Counted from the first letter of the stretch, positions 1 through 10,105 are shown. The stretch is 64,000 nucleotides of DNA from Sphingopyxis sp. H050 (GCF_001468265.1 NZ_LNRZ01000003.1:310001-374000); one strand, 5' to 3'. Numbers and translations are program-made. The notes: generated from the sequence alone by a model not told the origin.

Positions 1-77
1 TTCGCGTCGAGCGAAGTCGAGACGGCCATCGTCAGCGCGCGTCCTCACGGCATCTCGACTTCGCTCGATGCGAACGG
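1..77. repeat. Intergenic inverted repeat, partial at window edge
   Basis: Two arms, one starting TTCGCGTCGAGCGAAGTCGA and one reading as its approximate reverse complement and ending in TCGATGCGAACGGG, enclose about 30 bases. The same word family (CGTTCG..TCGAGC) recurs at 52056-52113 and 53786-53915, so this is a dispersed palindromic repeat of REP type. It lies just past the 3' end of the SpoU methyltransferase gene and could fold in that mRNA. The left edge may be cut by the window. Confidence 0.7.
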
Positions 78-133
78 GTATCGGATAGTAGCACAAGGGT
101 GGCGCGCCGCTGAACGGAAAGCGTGTTCGCCGT

Positions 134-943
134 TCAGCTTCGCCGCTGGTTCAGCACCTCATAGGCCATCACCGACGCCGCGACCGCGGCGTTCAGGCTG
201 TCCGCCTTGCCCATCATCGGCATCTTCACGCGCAGGTCGGCCGCCGCGGCATAGGCTTCGGGCATTCCCTGCGATTCATTGCCGATCAGGATGAAGGTCG
301 GCGCGGCGTAACGCACCGCCTGATAGTCCTGCGTATCGTCGCCGAGCCAGGTCGCGACCAGTTCGCCGGGGCCGCTGCGCAGCCAGGGCAGGAATTCGTC
401 CCAGCGCGCCTGCACCAGTTTCTGCGTGAAGATCGCCCCCATGCTCGCGCGCACCGCCTCGACCGCATAGGGATCGGTGCTCTCGTCGAGCAGGATCAGC
501 CCGCCCGCGCCGACCGCGTCGCCGGTGCGCAGCATCGTGCCGAGATTGCCCGGATCGCGCAGTCGTTCGGCGACGAGCCAGATCGGCGCGGCAGTGCGGT
601 CGAGATCGGCGAGCGCGGTCTTGGGCTCGGCGTAGATGCCGACGATCGTCTGCGCATTGTCCTTGCCCGACAGTTTCGACAGGATCGCGGGCGTCGTGTC
701 GATGACCTCGCCGCCGCTCGCCAGCGTTGCCTCGACCAGCGCCTGCGCCAGCGGATGCGCGGCGCCTTCCTCGGCCAGGAACAGCCAGTGCGGCAGCACG
801 CCCGCCTCGCGCGCCTCGGTCGCGATGCGCAGCCCCTCGGCCAGGAACAGCCCCTCGGCGCGGCGGTGCCGCTTTTCGCGCAGCAGGCGTATCCGCTTGA
901 TCAGCGGGTTGGAAAAGCTTTCGATGCGGCTGCGGCGAGCCAT
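134..943 (-). CDS. SpoU/TrmH-family RNA 2'-O-methyltransferase
   Basis: Predicted S-adenosylmethionine-dependent 2'-O-ribose methyltransferase of the SPOUT class acting on rRNA or tRNA. The 269-residue protein has a small N-terminal substrate-binding part (about 1-105) and a C-terminal knotted SpoU domain. The three SpoU motifs are visible: NLGTMLRTGDAVGAGG at 133-148, ILIGNESQGM near 218-227, and DSLNAAVAASVMAYE near 248-262. It begins 4 bases beyond the end of ptsH and is probably the last gene of the chvI-ptsH transcript. Family members modify different RNA sites (for example RlmB, TrmH), and the exact target cannot be told from sequence alone. Confidence 0.93.
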   Translation of the reverse strand: MARRSRIESFSNPLIKRIRLLREKRHRRAEGLFLAEGLRIATEAREAGVLPHWLFLAEEGAAHPLAQALVEATLASGGEVIDTTPAILSKLSGKDNAQTIVGIYAEPKTALADLDRTAAPIWLVAERLRDPGNLGTMLRTGDAVGAGGLILLDESTDPYAVEAVRASMGAIFTQKLVQARWDEFLPWLRSGPGELVATWLGDDTQDYQAVRYAAPTFILIGNESQGMPEAYAAAADLRVKMPMMGKADSLNAAVAASVMAYEVLNQRRS

Positions 944-947
944 GGCG

Positions 948-1229
948 TCAATCCTCGCCGAAGCTGTCCTTGACCAGCCCGACGAGCTTCAGCAGCGCGG
1001 CGTCGGCGCCGTCGCCCTTCGTGTGGATCGTGATGCTGTCGCCCTTTGCGGCGCCCAGCATCATCAGCCCCATGATCGAGGTGCCATTGACGCGCGATCC
1101 GCCCTTTTCGACCTCGACCGACACCGTCTCGGGCAGGCGGCTGACGAAGGTCACGAACTTGGCGCTCGCGCGGGCGTGGAGCCCGCGCTGGTTGGTGATC
1201 TCGACCGTCTCGCTGACTTCGCCGCTCAT
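948..1229 (-). CDS. ptsH: HPr phosphocarrier protein
   Basis: HPr, the small phosphocarrier of the phosphotransferase system, 93 residues. The active-site histidine is His18 in RGLHARASAKF, and the regulatory serine region is at Ser51 in NGTSIMGLMML, the site that HPr kinase phosphorylates in this family. The ATG at 1229 was chosen because it overlaps the EIIA stop by four bases (ATGA) and gives the normal HPr length. No sugar permease (EIIC) gene lies nearby, so with hprK, rapZ and EIIA it most likely serves regulation rather than sugar uptake, as in other alphaproteobacteria (inference). Confidence 0.96.
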   Translation of the reverse strand: MSGEVSETVEITNQRGLHARASAKFVTFVSRLPETVSVEVEKGGSRVNGTSIMGLMMLGAAKGDSITIHTKGDGADAALLKLVGLVKDSFGED

Positions 1230-1654
1230 GGTCCCACTCCCAGCATCTCCGATGCGACGGAGATATATTTCTGGCCCGCTTCCTTGGCCGCGATCACCGC
1301 GGCGCGCAGGTCCATCGCCTTGCGGGCGCTTTCCAGCCGGATCAGCATCGGCAGGTTGACGCCCGCGATCACCTCGGTGCGCCCGCTTTCGAGCAGGCTG
1401 ATCGCCAGGTTCGAGGGGGTGCCGCCAAACAGGTCGGTCAGCATGATCACGCCGCGGCCCTCGTCGACCTTGCGGATCGCGTCGGCGATTTCCTTGCGGC
1501 GCATTTCCATATTGTCGTTGGGACCGATGCACACGGTCGCGATCGCGCGCTGCGGGCCGACGACATGCTCCATCGCGCGCACCATCTCTTCGGCAAGGCG
1601 GCCGTGGGTGACGAGGACCATTCCCAGCAGCGGCAGAGCTTTATCGACACCCAT
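1226..1654 (-). CDS. PTS EIIA component, mannose/fructose family
   Basis: EIIA domain protein of the mannose family, 142 residues, which accepts phosphate from HPr on a histidine. The phosphorylation site is His17 in the MVLVTHGRLAEEM segment; a second signature, TDLFGGTPSNLA, lies near residues 72-83. It stands alone without EIIB, EIIC or EIID partners, the arrangement typical of alphaproteobacterial regulatory PTS. It overlaps ptsH by four bases and follows rapZ by 14 bases. Its usual name varies between genomes (manX, ptsM, ptsL), so no symbol is given. Confidence 0.92.
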   Translation of the reverse strand: MGVDKALPLLGMVLVTHGRLAEEMVRAMEHVVGPQRAIATVCIGPNDNMEMRRKEIADAIRKVDEGRGVIMLTDLFGGTPSNLAISLLESGRTEVIAGVNLPMLIRLESARKAMDLRAAVIAAKEAGQKYISVASEMLGVGP

Positions 1655-1668
1655 GAAATCGCAGACCC

Positions 1669-2610
1669 TTATGCTTTGCCGGCGCCGGCGGGAGATGCGG
1701 GCGGGGGTCTGCCCTCAAGCCCATCTTGCGGCGCGGAGTCAAGATTGCGATGGGTCAGAACTGGCTCATAACCGGACGCACGTAGCGTTTGAGCAACACG
1801 GTCGGCGACATGGACCGACCGGTGACGCCCGCCGGTGCAGCCGAAGGCGATGGTGACATAGCTCTTTCCCTCGGCGCGATAACGGGGAAGCAGGGTCAGG
1901 ATCAGCATCTCGATCTGCGCGACGCTGTCTTCGTAAGCGGGGTCGGCCATGACATAGGCGGCGACATCCGCGTCCAGCCCGGTGCCGGGCTTCAGCTTCG
2001 GGTCCCAGTGCGGATTGCGCAGATACCGCATGTCGAACACCAGATCGGCGTTGCGCGGCAGCCCGCGCGCGAAGCCGAAGCTCAGCACGTTGAGCACCGG
2101 TTCGTCGTCGCCGGTATCACCGAAGCGCTGGCGGACCTCCTGCTGCAGGTCGTTGCTGCTGTAATTGGTCGTGTCGATGACCTGCTCGGCCCAGCGGCGG
2201 AGCGGCTCCATCATTTCGCGCTCGCGGGCGATGCCGTCGGCGGCGGGACGGTCCTCGGCCATCGGATGACGGCGGCGCGTCTCGGAAAAGCGGCGCTCGA
2301 GCTCGGCGCCCGCGCAGTCGAGGAACAAAGTCTGGATGTCGCGGTCGCCGGCGTCGCGCAGCTCCTTGATCCGCTTGACGAGCAACGCCGGGCGGAAACC
2401 GCGGCTGCGGCTGTCGATGCCGACCGCGATCGGCCGCGCGGCCTCGCTGCGCTTCGCCGGCGCGTCGATCAGCGCTTCGAGCAGCGCGAGCGGCAGATTG
2501 TCGACGACCTCCCAGCCGAGGTCTTCGAGGACTTTCAGCACGGTCGATTTGCCCGCGCCCGACAGGCCCGTGACGAGCAGCAGGCGCTGGTCGGCCGGCG
2601 CGGCGCTCAT
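1669..2610 (-). CDS. rapZ: RapZ-type nucleotide-binding RNase adapter
   Basis: RapZ (YvcJ/YhbJ) family P-loop protein, 313 residues. Walker A is GLSGAGKS at residues 15-22. The C-terminal domain has the family signature SFGFARGLPRNADLVFDMRY (around 177-196) and IAFGCTGGRHRSVHVAD (around 254-270). In enterobacteria RapZ binds small RNAs and controls glucosamine-6-phosphate synthase; in alphaproteobacteria its role is not settled. It overlaps hprK by four bases, and the linkage of rapZ to hprK and ptsH suggests a shared carbon/nitrogen sensing function (inference). Confidence 0.95.
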   Translation of the reverse strand: MSAAPADQRLLLVTGLSGAGKSTVLKVLEDLGWEVVDNLPLALLEALIDAPAKRSEAARPIAVGIDSRSRGFRPALLVKRIKELRDAGDRDIQTLFLDCAGAELERRFSETRRRHPMAEDRPAADGIAREREMMEPLRRWAEQVIDTTNYSSNDLQQEVRQRFGDTGDDEPVLNVLSFGFARGLPRNADLVFDMRYLRNPHWDPKLKPGTGLDADVAAYVMADPAYEDSVAQIEMLILTLLPRYRAEGKSYVTIAFGCTGGRHRSVHVADRVAQTLRASGYEPVLTHRNLDSAPQDGLEGRPPPASPAGAGKA

Positions 2611-3053
2611 CTTTCGGGCGCCAGCCGTTCGAGCGCGAGGAGGATCTTGATCGGCGCCGAGGCTTCGAACGCCGAAAGCAGCAGCGCGGGGAGCGGGTGA
2701 CCGGCGACCATCTCGACCTGGTTGACCGTCGGCATGCGGTCATAGCGGTCGGTCAGCCGCACCGCGAGCGCGAGCGGAACCGGCGCGGCCCACGGCTTTT
2801 CGATGATGCCGATGCCGCGCACTTCGATCTTGCCGGCGAGTTCTTCGGGCGGGCGGCACCACAGCCGGTCGCGGTCGTACCAGATGTCGCAGCGATCGTC
2901 GGCGACCAGCCGCGCGCCGCGGTCGATCAGCCGGAGCGCAAGGTCCGATTTCCCCTGACCCGAATTGCCCAGAATCAGGACGCCGCCGCTGCCCGCCGCG
3001 ACACAGCTGGCATGGATGTTGACGATCTCGGGCTTGGTCCTGCTCGGGAACAT
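2607..3053 (-). CDS. hprK: HPr kinase/phosphorylase, short form
   Basis: Only the C-terminal catalytic domain of HPr kinase/phosphorylase is present: 148 residues against roughly 310 in Firmicutes. The P-loop is GNSGQGKS at residues 29-36, followed by the RLIDRGARLVADDR segment. The short form is the normal one in alphaproteobacteria. It should phosphorylate a serine of HPr (Ser51 here) in response to metabolites. It sits between chvG and rapZ, overlapping rapZ by four bases, in the conserved chvI-chvG-hprK-EIIA-ptsH order. Confidence 0.94.
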   Translation of the reverse strand: MFPSRTKPEIVNIHASCVAAGSGGVLILGNSGQGKSDLALRLIDRGARLVADDRCDIWYDRDRLWCRPPEELAGKIEVRGIGIIEKPWAAPVPLALAVRLTDRYDRMPTVNQVEMVAGHPLPALLLSAFEASAPIKILLALERLAPER

Positions 3054-3110
3054 GGACGGCAGGCTTACCGGCGATGCTGCGGCGCCGCAAGGACGATAGC
3101 TCAGCCGCTA

Positions 3111-4718
3111 TCAGGCAGTTTCGTCCGATCCTTCGCGCGCGGGCAGCGTGATCAGGAAGCTCGCGCCGGGCCGCCCGTCGTCGCGGTCGCGGGCGGAGAT
3201 GGTGCCGGCATGGCCCTCGATGATCGTGCGTGCGATCGCAAGGCCCAGGCCGCTGTGCCGCCCGAAGGCTTCCCCCGACGGCCGTTCGCTATGGAATCGG
3301 CGGAAAATGGCCTCGCGCTGTTCGGGATCGATGCCGGGGCCGTCGTCGTCGATCCGGATATGGACCTCGTCGCCCAGCCGCGTTGCGGAGATGCAGACGA
3401 GTCCGCCCGCGGGCGAGAAACTGATCGCATTGTCGATGATATTGTCGATCGCGCGTTCCAGCCGGTGCCCGTCGCCCATCACCATCGTCGTGTCCTTGCG
3501 CGGCCGCGCGAAGGCGAGGCGCGGGGAGGGCTGGCCCTGTTCCGCCCGCGCGGCGCGGCCCGCCAGCATCGATTCGATCATCATCCCGACATCGACGGGT
3601 TCGAAATGGGTGCGCGACAATTGCGCGTCGACGCGGCTCGCCTCGCTGATGTCGCTGACCAGCCGGTCGAGCCGGCGGACGTCCTCGTCGGCGATGGTGA
3701 GCAATTGCGCGCGCTGCTCTTCGGTCGTGACGCGGCCGAGTCCCTCGATCGCCGATCGCACCGATGCGATCGGGTTCTTGAGCTCGTGCGTCACGTCGGC
3801 TGCGAAATGCTCGCCGGCGTCGATGCGTTCGCGCAGGGCCTGCGTCATGTCGCTGAGCGCGCGGGCGAGCGTGCCGATCTCGTCGCGGCGGCTCGGCAGG
3901 CGCGGGACGACCACCTCGCGGGCGCGGCCGAGGCGCACGCGCACCGCGGCGCGTGCGAGACGGCGCAAAGGACGGACGATGGTCCGCGCCAGGAAGAGCG
4001 AGAGCAGCACCGAGGCGAGCAGCACCATCGACACGACGACGGCGAGGCGGAAGCGCTCGGCGCGCACCGTCTTGGTGATGTCGCGCGCGTTCAGCGTCAT
4101 CAGCATGACTTCGGGGGCGTCGAGGTCGACGACGCGGGTGGCGCTGAGCAATGGCGTGCGCTCGGGGGCGTAGCGGAAGCGCGTCGTGCCCTCGCCGCTC
4201 TTCATCGTCTCGGCGACTTCGGGCCAGGACTGGCCGCGGTCGACGTCCGGCTCGCGGAAATCGGGATAGGAGGGCGCACCGACGATCCAGTCGATGCCGC
4301 GGTCCATCGCGCGGGCGGCGTCGCGTTTCCATGGTTGCAGATCGGGATCGCGCAGCGTGTAGGTCGCGGGGCCGGTCTTGAAGCTGTCGGCGAGCAGCCG
4401 CCCGTCGGCCGCATAGAAGCGCAGGCGCGATTCGGTCGCGCGCGTGAAATCGTCGATCAGATGCTGGCGCCGGTCGGCGCGCGCGGACTCCAGCGCCTCG
4501 TCGAGCCGCGCCATCTGGTGCTCCATCACGTCGATACGCGTATCGACGAGGCGGCTGCGATAGGTGTCGAGATAGAAGAAGCCGCCGCCGAGCAGGATGA
4601 TCGCGAGGATATTGACCGCCAAGATGCGCGTCGTCAGCGACCAGCGCGCCGACCAGACGAGCGGCGCCTCTTCCTGCTCGGCGGCGCTTCCTTCGGGTTT
4701 GAGCGCGTCAGCCGTCAT
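3111..4718 (-). CDS. chvG: ChvG/ExoS-type sensor histidine kinase
   Basis: Membrane sensor kinase of the ChvG/ExoS family, 535 residues, partner of ChvI. Transmembrane segments lie at about 33-49 and 224-245, with a periplasmic sensor region between them, HAMP at about 246-300, H-box [11 protein letters not shown] with phospho-acceptor His311, and an ATPase domain with DDGPGID and [14 protein letters not shown]. The ATG at 4718 overlaps the chvI stop by 11 bases and gives a normal cytoplasmic N-terminus; a longer open frame upstream runs inside chvI and is not needed. In Rhizobiales this system senses acid and envelope stress. Confidence 0.93.
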   Translation of the reverse strand: MTADALKPEGSAAEQEEAPLVWSARWSLTTRILAVNILAIILLGGGFFYLDTYRSRLVDTRIDVMEHQMARLDEALESARADRRQHLIDDFTRATESRLRFYAADGRLLADSFKTGPATYTLRDPDLQPWKRDAARAMDRGIDWIVGAPSYPDFREPDVDRGQSWPEVAETMKSGEGTTRFRYAPERTPLLSATRVVDLDAPEVMLMTLNARDITKTVRAERFRLAVVVSMVLLASVLLSLFLARTIVRPLRRLARAAVRVRLGRAREVVVPRLPSRRDEIGTLARALSDMTQALRERIDAGEHFAADVTHELKNPIASVRSAIEGLGRVTTEEQRAQLLTIADEDVRRLDRLVSDISEASRVDAQLSRTHFEPVDVGMMIESMLAGRAARAEQGQPSPRLAFARPRKDTTMVMGDGHRLERAIDNIIDNAISFSPAGGLVCISATRLGDEVHIRIDDDGPGIDPEQREAIFRRFHSERPSGEAFGRHSGLGLAIARTIIEGHAGTISARDRDDGRPGASFLITLPAREGSDETA

Positions 4719-5418
4719 CGGAGAAGCGGTAGCCCGCCCCATAGAGAGTCGCGATCGCGTCGAACTCCGGATCGGCCTCGCGGAACTTGCGGCGCAGGCG
4801 CTTGATGTGGCTGTCGATCGTGCGGTCGTCGATATAGACGTCGTCCTGATAGGCGGCATCCATCAGCTGGTTGCGGCTTCGCACGATGCCGGGGCGGCTT
4901 GCCAGCGTTTCCAGGATCAGGAATTCGGTGACCGTCAGCGTCACGTCCTTGCCGTCCCAGCTGACCTTGTGGCGCGCCGGGTCCATCGTCAGCCGGCCGC
5001 GGCTGATCGGGTCGGCGACGGGCTCGTCATCCGCGCTCGGCGCGGCGCGGTTGAGTTCGACGCGGCGCAGGATGGCGCGGATGCGCGCGATGACCAGGCG
5101 CTGGGAGAAAGGCTTGGCGATATAATCGTCGGCGCCCATCGCCAGGCCCAGCGCCTCGTCGATCTCGTCGTCCTTGCTGGTCAGAAAGATGACCGGCAGC
5201 TGGCTTTTCTCGCGCAGGCGGCGCAGCAGTTCGAGCCCGTCCATGCGCGGCATCTTGACGTCGAACACCGCAAGGTCGGGCGGATTGTCGATCAGCGGCT
5301 TCAGCGCCGCCTCGCCGTCCGAATAGACGCGCGTCACGAACCCCTCGGCCTGCAGCGCGATGGACAGGGATTGCAGGATATTGCGGTCGTCGTCGACCAG
5401 CGCGATGGTTGCCGTCAT
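4708..5418 (-). CDS. chvI: ChvI response regulator, OmpR family
   Basis: OmpR-type regulator, 236 residues. The receiver domain has acidic residues Asp10/Asp11, phospho-acceptor Asp53 in [10 protein letters not shown], and the conserved lysine in DDYIAKPFS (about 102). The C-terminal winged helix (about 135-235) ends in a typical [12 protein letters not shown] recognition segment. The ATG at 5418 gives the canonical start of the receiver domain. It is divergent from pckA; in Agrobacterium the same neighbours are known and pckA is acid-induced through ChvG/ChvI, so control of pckA here is plausible but not shown. Confidence 0.94.
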   Translation of the reverse strand: MTATIALVDDDRNILQSLSIALQAEGFVTRVYSDGEAALKPLIDNPPDLAVFDVKMPRMDGLELLRRLREKSQLPVIFLTSKDDEIDEALGLAMGADDYIAKPFSQRLVIARIRAILRRVELNRAAPSADDEPVADPISRGRLTMDPARHKVSWDGKDVTLTVTEFLILETLASRPGIVRSRNQLMDAAYQDDVYIDDRTIDSHIKRLRRKFREADPEFDAIATLYGAGYRFSDDG

Positions 5419-5513
5419 GCTCTTTCCGTTGGGCCGACCCGCACAGCGGACTAGCCGATCCGGCGCCCAGCGACAACCGCGCACGGCTCGCCCGTCATTT
5501 ACCCTTTAATATT

Positions 5514-5542
5514 TTGACCTCGCGCGCCATCCTCGCTAACGC
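5514..5542 (+). promoter_or_regulatory. Candidate sigma-70-type promoter for pckA
   Basis: TTGACC at 5514-5519 and TAACGC at 5537-5542 are separated by 17 bases and point towards pckA, leaving a leader of about 120 bases. The chvI-pckA gap (5419-5666) is otherwise featureless apart from the AT-rich stretch TTTAATATTTTGACC. The -10 match is weak, as is usual in this group. Confidence 0.4.
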
Positions 5543-5666
5543 GACCGGGATTTCGGAATCGACGTCCCGTCGGCACCCCATGTTCATGCGGGCCCAGCGC
5601 CTTCGCATGACGCGCGTTGCATACCTATGCAAGGATGCGGGCGGGACAGAGGAAAGGCGAAGGCAA

Positions 5667-7268
<1,602 letters not shown>

Positions 7269-7271
7269 TTG

Positions 7272-7307
7272 ACCCGGATCGCTTCCGGGTGCTCACTCAC
7301 CCGGAAG
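7272..7307 (+). promoter_or_regulatory. Two mutually exclusive hairpins, pckA 3' end / next gene's leader
   Basis: Three complementary words occur in a row just after the pckA stop: ACCCGGA (7272-7278), CTTCCGGGTG (7282-7291) and CACCCGGAAG (7298-7307). The middle word can pair with the first (7-bp stem) or perfectly with the third (10-bp stem, 6-base loop), not both. The third word contains the GGAAGGA ribosome-binding region of the gene starting at 7317, so the second stem would hide it. No U-run follows, so it is not a standard terminator. Confidence 0.5.
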
Positions 7308-7316
7308 GACCGGACA

Positions 7317-7763
7317 ATGACTACCGACTACTCACCGCGCCTGTTCGAGCGCGATTCCGATATCCGCGCGATCGGCGAAGGCCTGCTCGCGCGCACGCTG
7401 CCGCGCGAGGCATGGACGCACGAGGCGCATCTCGGCGCGTGCCTGTGGCTCGTCAGCGAGCGCCCCGACATCGACATCGACGCCGAGATCGCGACGATCA
7501 TCAGCCGCTACAACGAGAGCGTCGGCGGCGTGAACGACGACACGCAGGGCTATCACGACAGCATCACGCGCGCCTATGTCGCGGGCGTGCGGCTCTTCCT
7601 TTCCGAAACCGCCGAGACCGGGCTGTCGGCCCGCGTCAACGCCATGCTGCGCTCGGACGTCGGCCGTCGCGACTGGCCGCTGCGCTTCTACAGCCGCGAG
7701 TTGCTGTTCTCGGTTCCGGCGCGGCGCGGGTTCGTGGAGCCCGATCTGATGCCTTTGCCGTAA
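7317..7763 (+). CDS. Conserved hypothetical protein with a THEAHL motif
   Basis: A 148-residue soluble protein; no function recognised. Start ATG at 7317 is preceded by GGAAGGA at good spacing; a longer in-frame start at 7269 would overlap the hairpin region and is less likely. The notable motif is EAWTHEAHLGACLWL near residues 32-46, whose two histidines and glutamate could bind metal (inference only); a conserved-looking YNESVGGVNDDTQGYHDS segment follows. It lies 48 bases after pckA on the same strand and may be read from the pckA transcript. Confidence 0.75.
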   Translation: MTTDYSPRLFERDSDIRAIGEGLLARTLPREAWTHEAHLGACLWLVSERPDIDIDAEIATIISRYNESVGGVNDDTQGYHDSITRAYVAGVRLFLSETAETGLSARVNAMLRSDVGRRDWPLRFYSRELLFSVPARRGFVEPDLMPLP

Positions 7764-7828
7764 CGGCGGAGGCGGATATCCGATCAAGTCGGCGATGACG
7801 AGAGTTTGGAGCAAAACGGACCATTTCC

Positions 7829-7860
7829 CGTCACCCCGGGCTTGACCCGGGGTCCGCCTT
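7829..7860 (+). repeat. Left 32-bp inverted repeat flanking the GIY-YIG gene
   Basis: A 32-base word, itself partly palindromic (CCCCGGGCTTGACCCGGGG), that is the exact reverse complement of 8192-8223. A diverged pair of the same word is at 63802-63898. It is 16 bases upstream of the GIY-YIG start codon. Confidence 0.9.
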
Positions 7861-7876
7861 TTCTTCATCTCCGCCA

Positions 7877-8221
7877 ATGGAAAAGCTGCCGTGCGTCTAT
7901 ATCCTTGCGCGCTCGTCGCACGGCACCTTCTATACCGGCGTCACGTCGAACCTCGTTCAGCGCATATACCAACATCGGACAGAGGCCTTCGAAAGCTTCA
8001 CCAAGGACTATGGCATCAAGCGCCTCGTCTGGTTCGAGATGCACGCGACGATGGACACGGCGATCCTGCGCGAGAAGCGGGTCAAGCGATGGCTGAGGCC
8101 GTGGAAATATGACCTGATCAACGCGATGAATCCGACATGGCGCGATCTGGCGGAGGACTTCGGTTTCGATCCGCTGCCATTGGCACAACGGAAGGCGGAC
8201 CCCGGGTCAAGCCCGGGGTGA
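7877..8221 (+). CDS. GIY-YIG nuclease-domain protein
   Basis: Small single-domain GIY-YIG protein of the UPF0213/YhbQ-like type, 114 residues. The GIY motif is represented by VYIL (residues 7-10), the YIG motif by FYTGVTSNL (18-26), the catalytic arginine is probably Arg29, and the metal-binding glutamate lies in the LREKRVKRW segment. The family cuts or nicks DNA; substrate unknown. The gene is enclosed by perfect 32-bp inverted repeats, and the last codons (KADPGSSPG and the stop) are encoded within the right-hand repeat, suggesting that gene and repeats have moved or evolved together (inference). Confidence 0.9.
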   Translation: MEKLPCVYILARSSHGTFYTGVTSNLVQRIYQHRTEAFESFTKDYGIKRLVWFEMHATMDTAILREKRVKRWLRPWKYDLINAMNPTWRDLAEDFGFDPLPLAQRKADPGSSPG

Positions 8222-8223
8222 CG
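8192..8223 (-). repeat. Right 32-bp inverted repeat, overlaps the GIY-YIG stop
   Basis: Exact reverse complement of 7829-7860 over 32 bases. It contains the GIY-YIG stop codon at 8219-8221 and supplies the protein's last eight or nine residues. It also lies 26 bases beyond the stop of the convergent DUF885 gene. Confidence 0.9.
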
Positions 8224-8248
8224 ATGACAGTGAGCGGGGGCCTGAGTT

Positions 8249-10105
8249 CTAACCCTTCCCCCCCGCGATATATTCGTCGACATTCTTCGCGAGCACGTCG
8301 AGCGGGACGTTGCCGCCCTTGACCACCGTGTCGTCGAAGTCGCGGAGGTCGTATTTCGCCCCCAGCGCCGCCTGCGCCAGCCCGCGCTGGCGGACGATTT
8401 CGCTGTGTCCGACCTTGTAACCGCACGCCTGGCCGACCCAGCTGCAATAGCGGTCGATCTCGCTCGCGACCTCCAGCGGGTTCGAGCCATTCTCCTTGAC
8501 GAAGAAGTCGACGCCCTGCTCGCGCGTCCAGCGCTTGGCGTGGATGCCGGTGTCGACCACCAGGCGGCAGGCGCGGAACGCCAGCGACTGGAGATAGCCC
8601 AGACGCCCGACCTCGAAATCGTCGTACAGGCCAAGCTCGTCGGCGAGCTGCTCGGCATAGAGCGCCCACCCTTCCGAATAGGCGTTGAACGCCAGCATCG
8701 TGCGGATCAGCGGCATCGAATGCGCATATTCGCCCTGCCACGCATGGCCGGGAATCGCTTCGTGCATCGTCAAATCGGGCAGCGAATATTTGCTGTGCAA
8801 CTCGGTCGTGCGCAGGTTGATCCAGAAGCGTCCGGGAATGCTGCCGTCGATCGATCCCGCGCCGCCATAGGCCGCGGGCGCGCCGGGTTCCTCGGCGAGC
8901 GGCAGACGCTTCACCTCGACATTGCCCTTCACCAAAGTGCGGAAGGCACGCGGCAACTGCGCCCGGATCTTGCCGAGCCAGGTCTGGATATAGGCGACGA
9001 TCTCGGCGCGGCCCTGATCATTGTCGGGGAATTTGAAGCGCGGGTCCTTCGCCAGCTCGTTCATCCGGTCGCCGACCGAGCCATTGGTGTAGCCGAGCTT
9101 GCGCAGGATCGGGTCCATCCGCCCGTGCAGGTCGGCAAGCTGTTCGCGGCCCATCGCATGCACCTCGTCGGGGGTCATGCGCGTCGTCGTCGAGGCGCGG
9201 AGTGCCCAGGCGTAGAATTCGTCGCCATGCGGCCGCGCCCACATGCCCGCGTCCATCGTCGCCTTGGGCCGCTGCGCCTTCAGCTCGGCGAGCTGGCGTT
9301 CGAGCGCCGCCGCGACCGGCCCCTGCACGATCTTCGACGAGCGCGCGTTCCAGTCGCCGCCGATCTTCGCCTCGCCGGTACGGCGGACGAGGCTTTCGAC
9401 CATCGATCCGCCGGCCTTCGCGTCGGCAACGGTCGCTTCGAGCTGCTTGACCGCCTTGTCGATCAGAAAGGCCGGGGCGATCAGGCCCAGGCCGCCTGCG
9501 GCCTTGAGGCGTTCGGTCTCGCCGTCTAGGACGCCGGGAAAGGCGTTGAGGCGCGACAGATAGGCCTCGGCATCGGCGGCGTTCTTGACCGGATGATCGC
9601 TGTCGAGGAATTTCGGGACGTCGAGATAGGCGCCGACATTCTGGATCACGACATAGGGCGTGTTGCGCCAGCCGCCGACCGCGACGTCGCCATAGGGCAG
9701 CGCAAAGCCGTCGATCGCGACGCTGTACGCGCTGTCGACGACCGCCAGGCTGGTGCGCGTCGCATAGTCGAGCCCGTCGGTCTTGAATGCGCGGATGCGC
9801 GCGACGTCGGCCTTCAGCGTATTGGCAACCGCCGCCTGGCCTGCCGCCGAGCGGTCGCCGAGCTGGGCGCGCATCGCGGCGCGGTCGCCCGTGTCGATGC
9901 CCAGTCCGGTCGCGCTCTCGGGCGACAGTTTGAGCAGATTGTCCGCGATGGAGTCGAGCAGCGTGCCGGCGGGTGATTTCGCCGACGTGGCGGCTGCGAC
10001 GGTTTCGGCGGCCGCCGGCGCGGCGATGGCGATGCCCGCGGCGCCGGCGCCGAGCGTGGCGAGCGTCTGGCGGCGGCTGACGGGGGTGGAAAGCATATTG
10101 GACAC
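8249..10105 (-). CDS. DUF885 family metallopeptidase-like protein, Tat-exported
   Basis: Predicted exported protein of the DUF885 family, related to zinc peptidases. The metal motif HEAIPGHAWQ lies in the C-terminal half (TMHEAIPGHAWQGEYAHS). The N-terminus has a twin-arginine signal, SRRQTLATLGAGAAG, followed by an alanine-rich stretch and AAPAAAETV, so export folded to the periplasm is likely. The start is taken as GTG at 10105 because AAGGGAG lies 8 bases upstream; the ATG at 10096 (three codons later) would be too far from it. About 618 residues. Substrate unknown; family members are suspected di- or oligopeptidases. Confidence 0.88.
   Translation of the reverse strand: MSNMLSTPVSRRQTLATLGAGAAGIAIAAPAAAETVAAATSAKSPAGTLLDSIADNLLKLSPESATGLGIDTGDRAAMRAQLGDRSAAGQAAVANTLKADVARIRAFKTDGLDYATRTSLAVVDSAYSVAIDGFALPYGDVAVGGWRNTPYVVIQNVGAYLDVPKFLDSDHPVKNAADAEAYLSRLNAFPGVLDGETERLKAAGGLGLIAPAFLIDKAVKQLEATVADAKAGGSMVESLVRRTGEAKIGGDWNARSSKIVQGPVAAALERQLAELKAQRPKATMDAGMWARPHGDEFYAWALRASTTTRMTPDEVHAMGREQLADLHGRMDPILRKLGYTNGSVGDRMNELAKDPRFKFPDNDQGRAEIVAYIQTWLGKIRAQLPRAFRTLVKGNVEVKRLPLAEEPGAPAAYGGAGSIDGSIPGRFWINLRTTELHSKYSLPDLTMHEAIPGHAWQGEYAHSMPLIRTMLAFNAYSEGWALYAEQLADELGLYDDFEVGRLGYLQSLAFRACRLVVDTGIHAKRWTREQGVDFFVKENGSNPLEVASEIDRYCSWVGQACGYKVGHSEIVRQRGLAQAALGAKYDLRDFDDTVVKGGNVPLDVLAKNVDEYIAGGKG

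Noticed and set aside
3094..3111. GATAGC TCAGCC GCTATC hairpin between hprK and chvG
   Set aside because: It is short, contains the chvG stop codon region and has no U-run; not convincing as a terminator.
2697..4805. A very long open frame on the plus strand opposite hprK and chvG
   Set aside because: GC-rich third positions remove stops on the opposite strand; the protein has no recognisable domain, while the minus strand has complete hprK and chvG.
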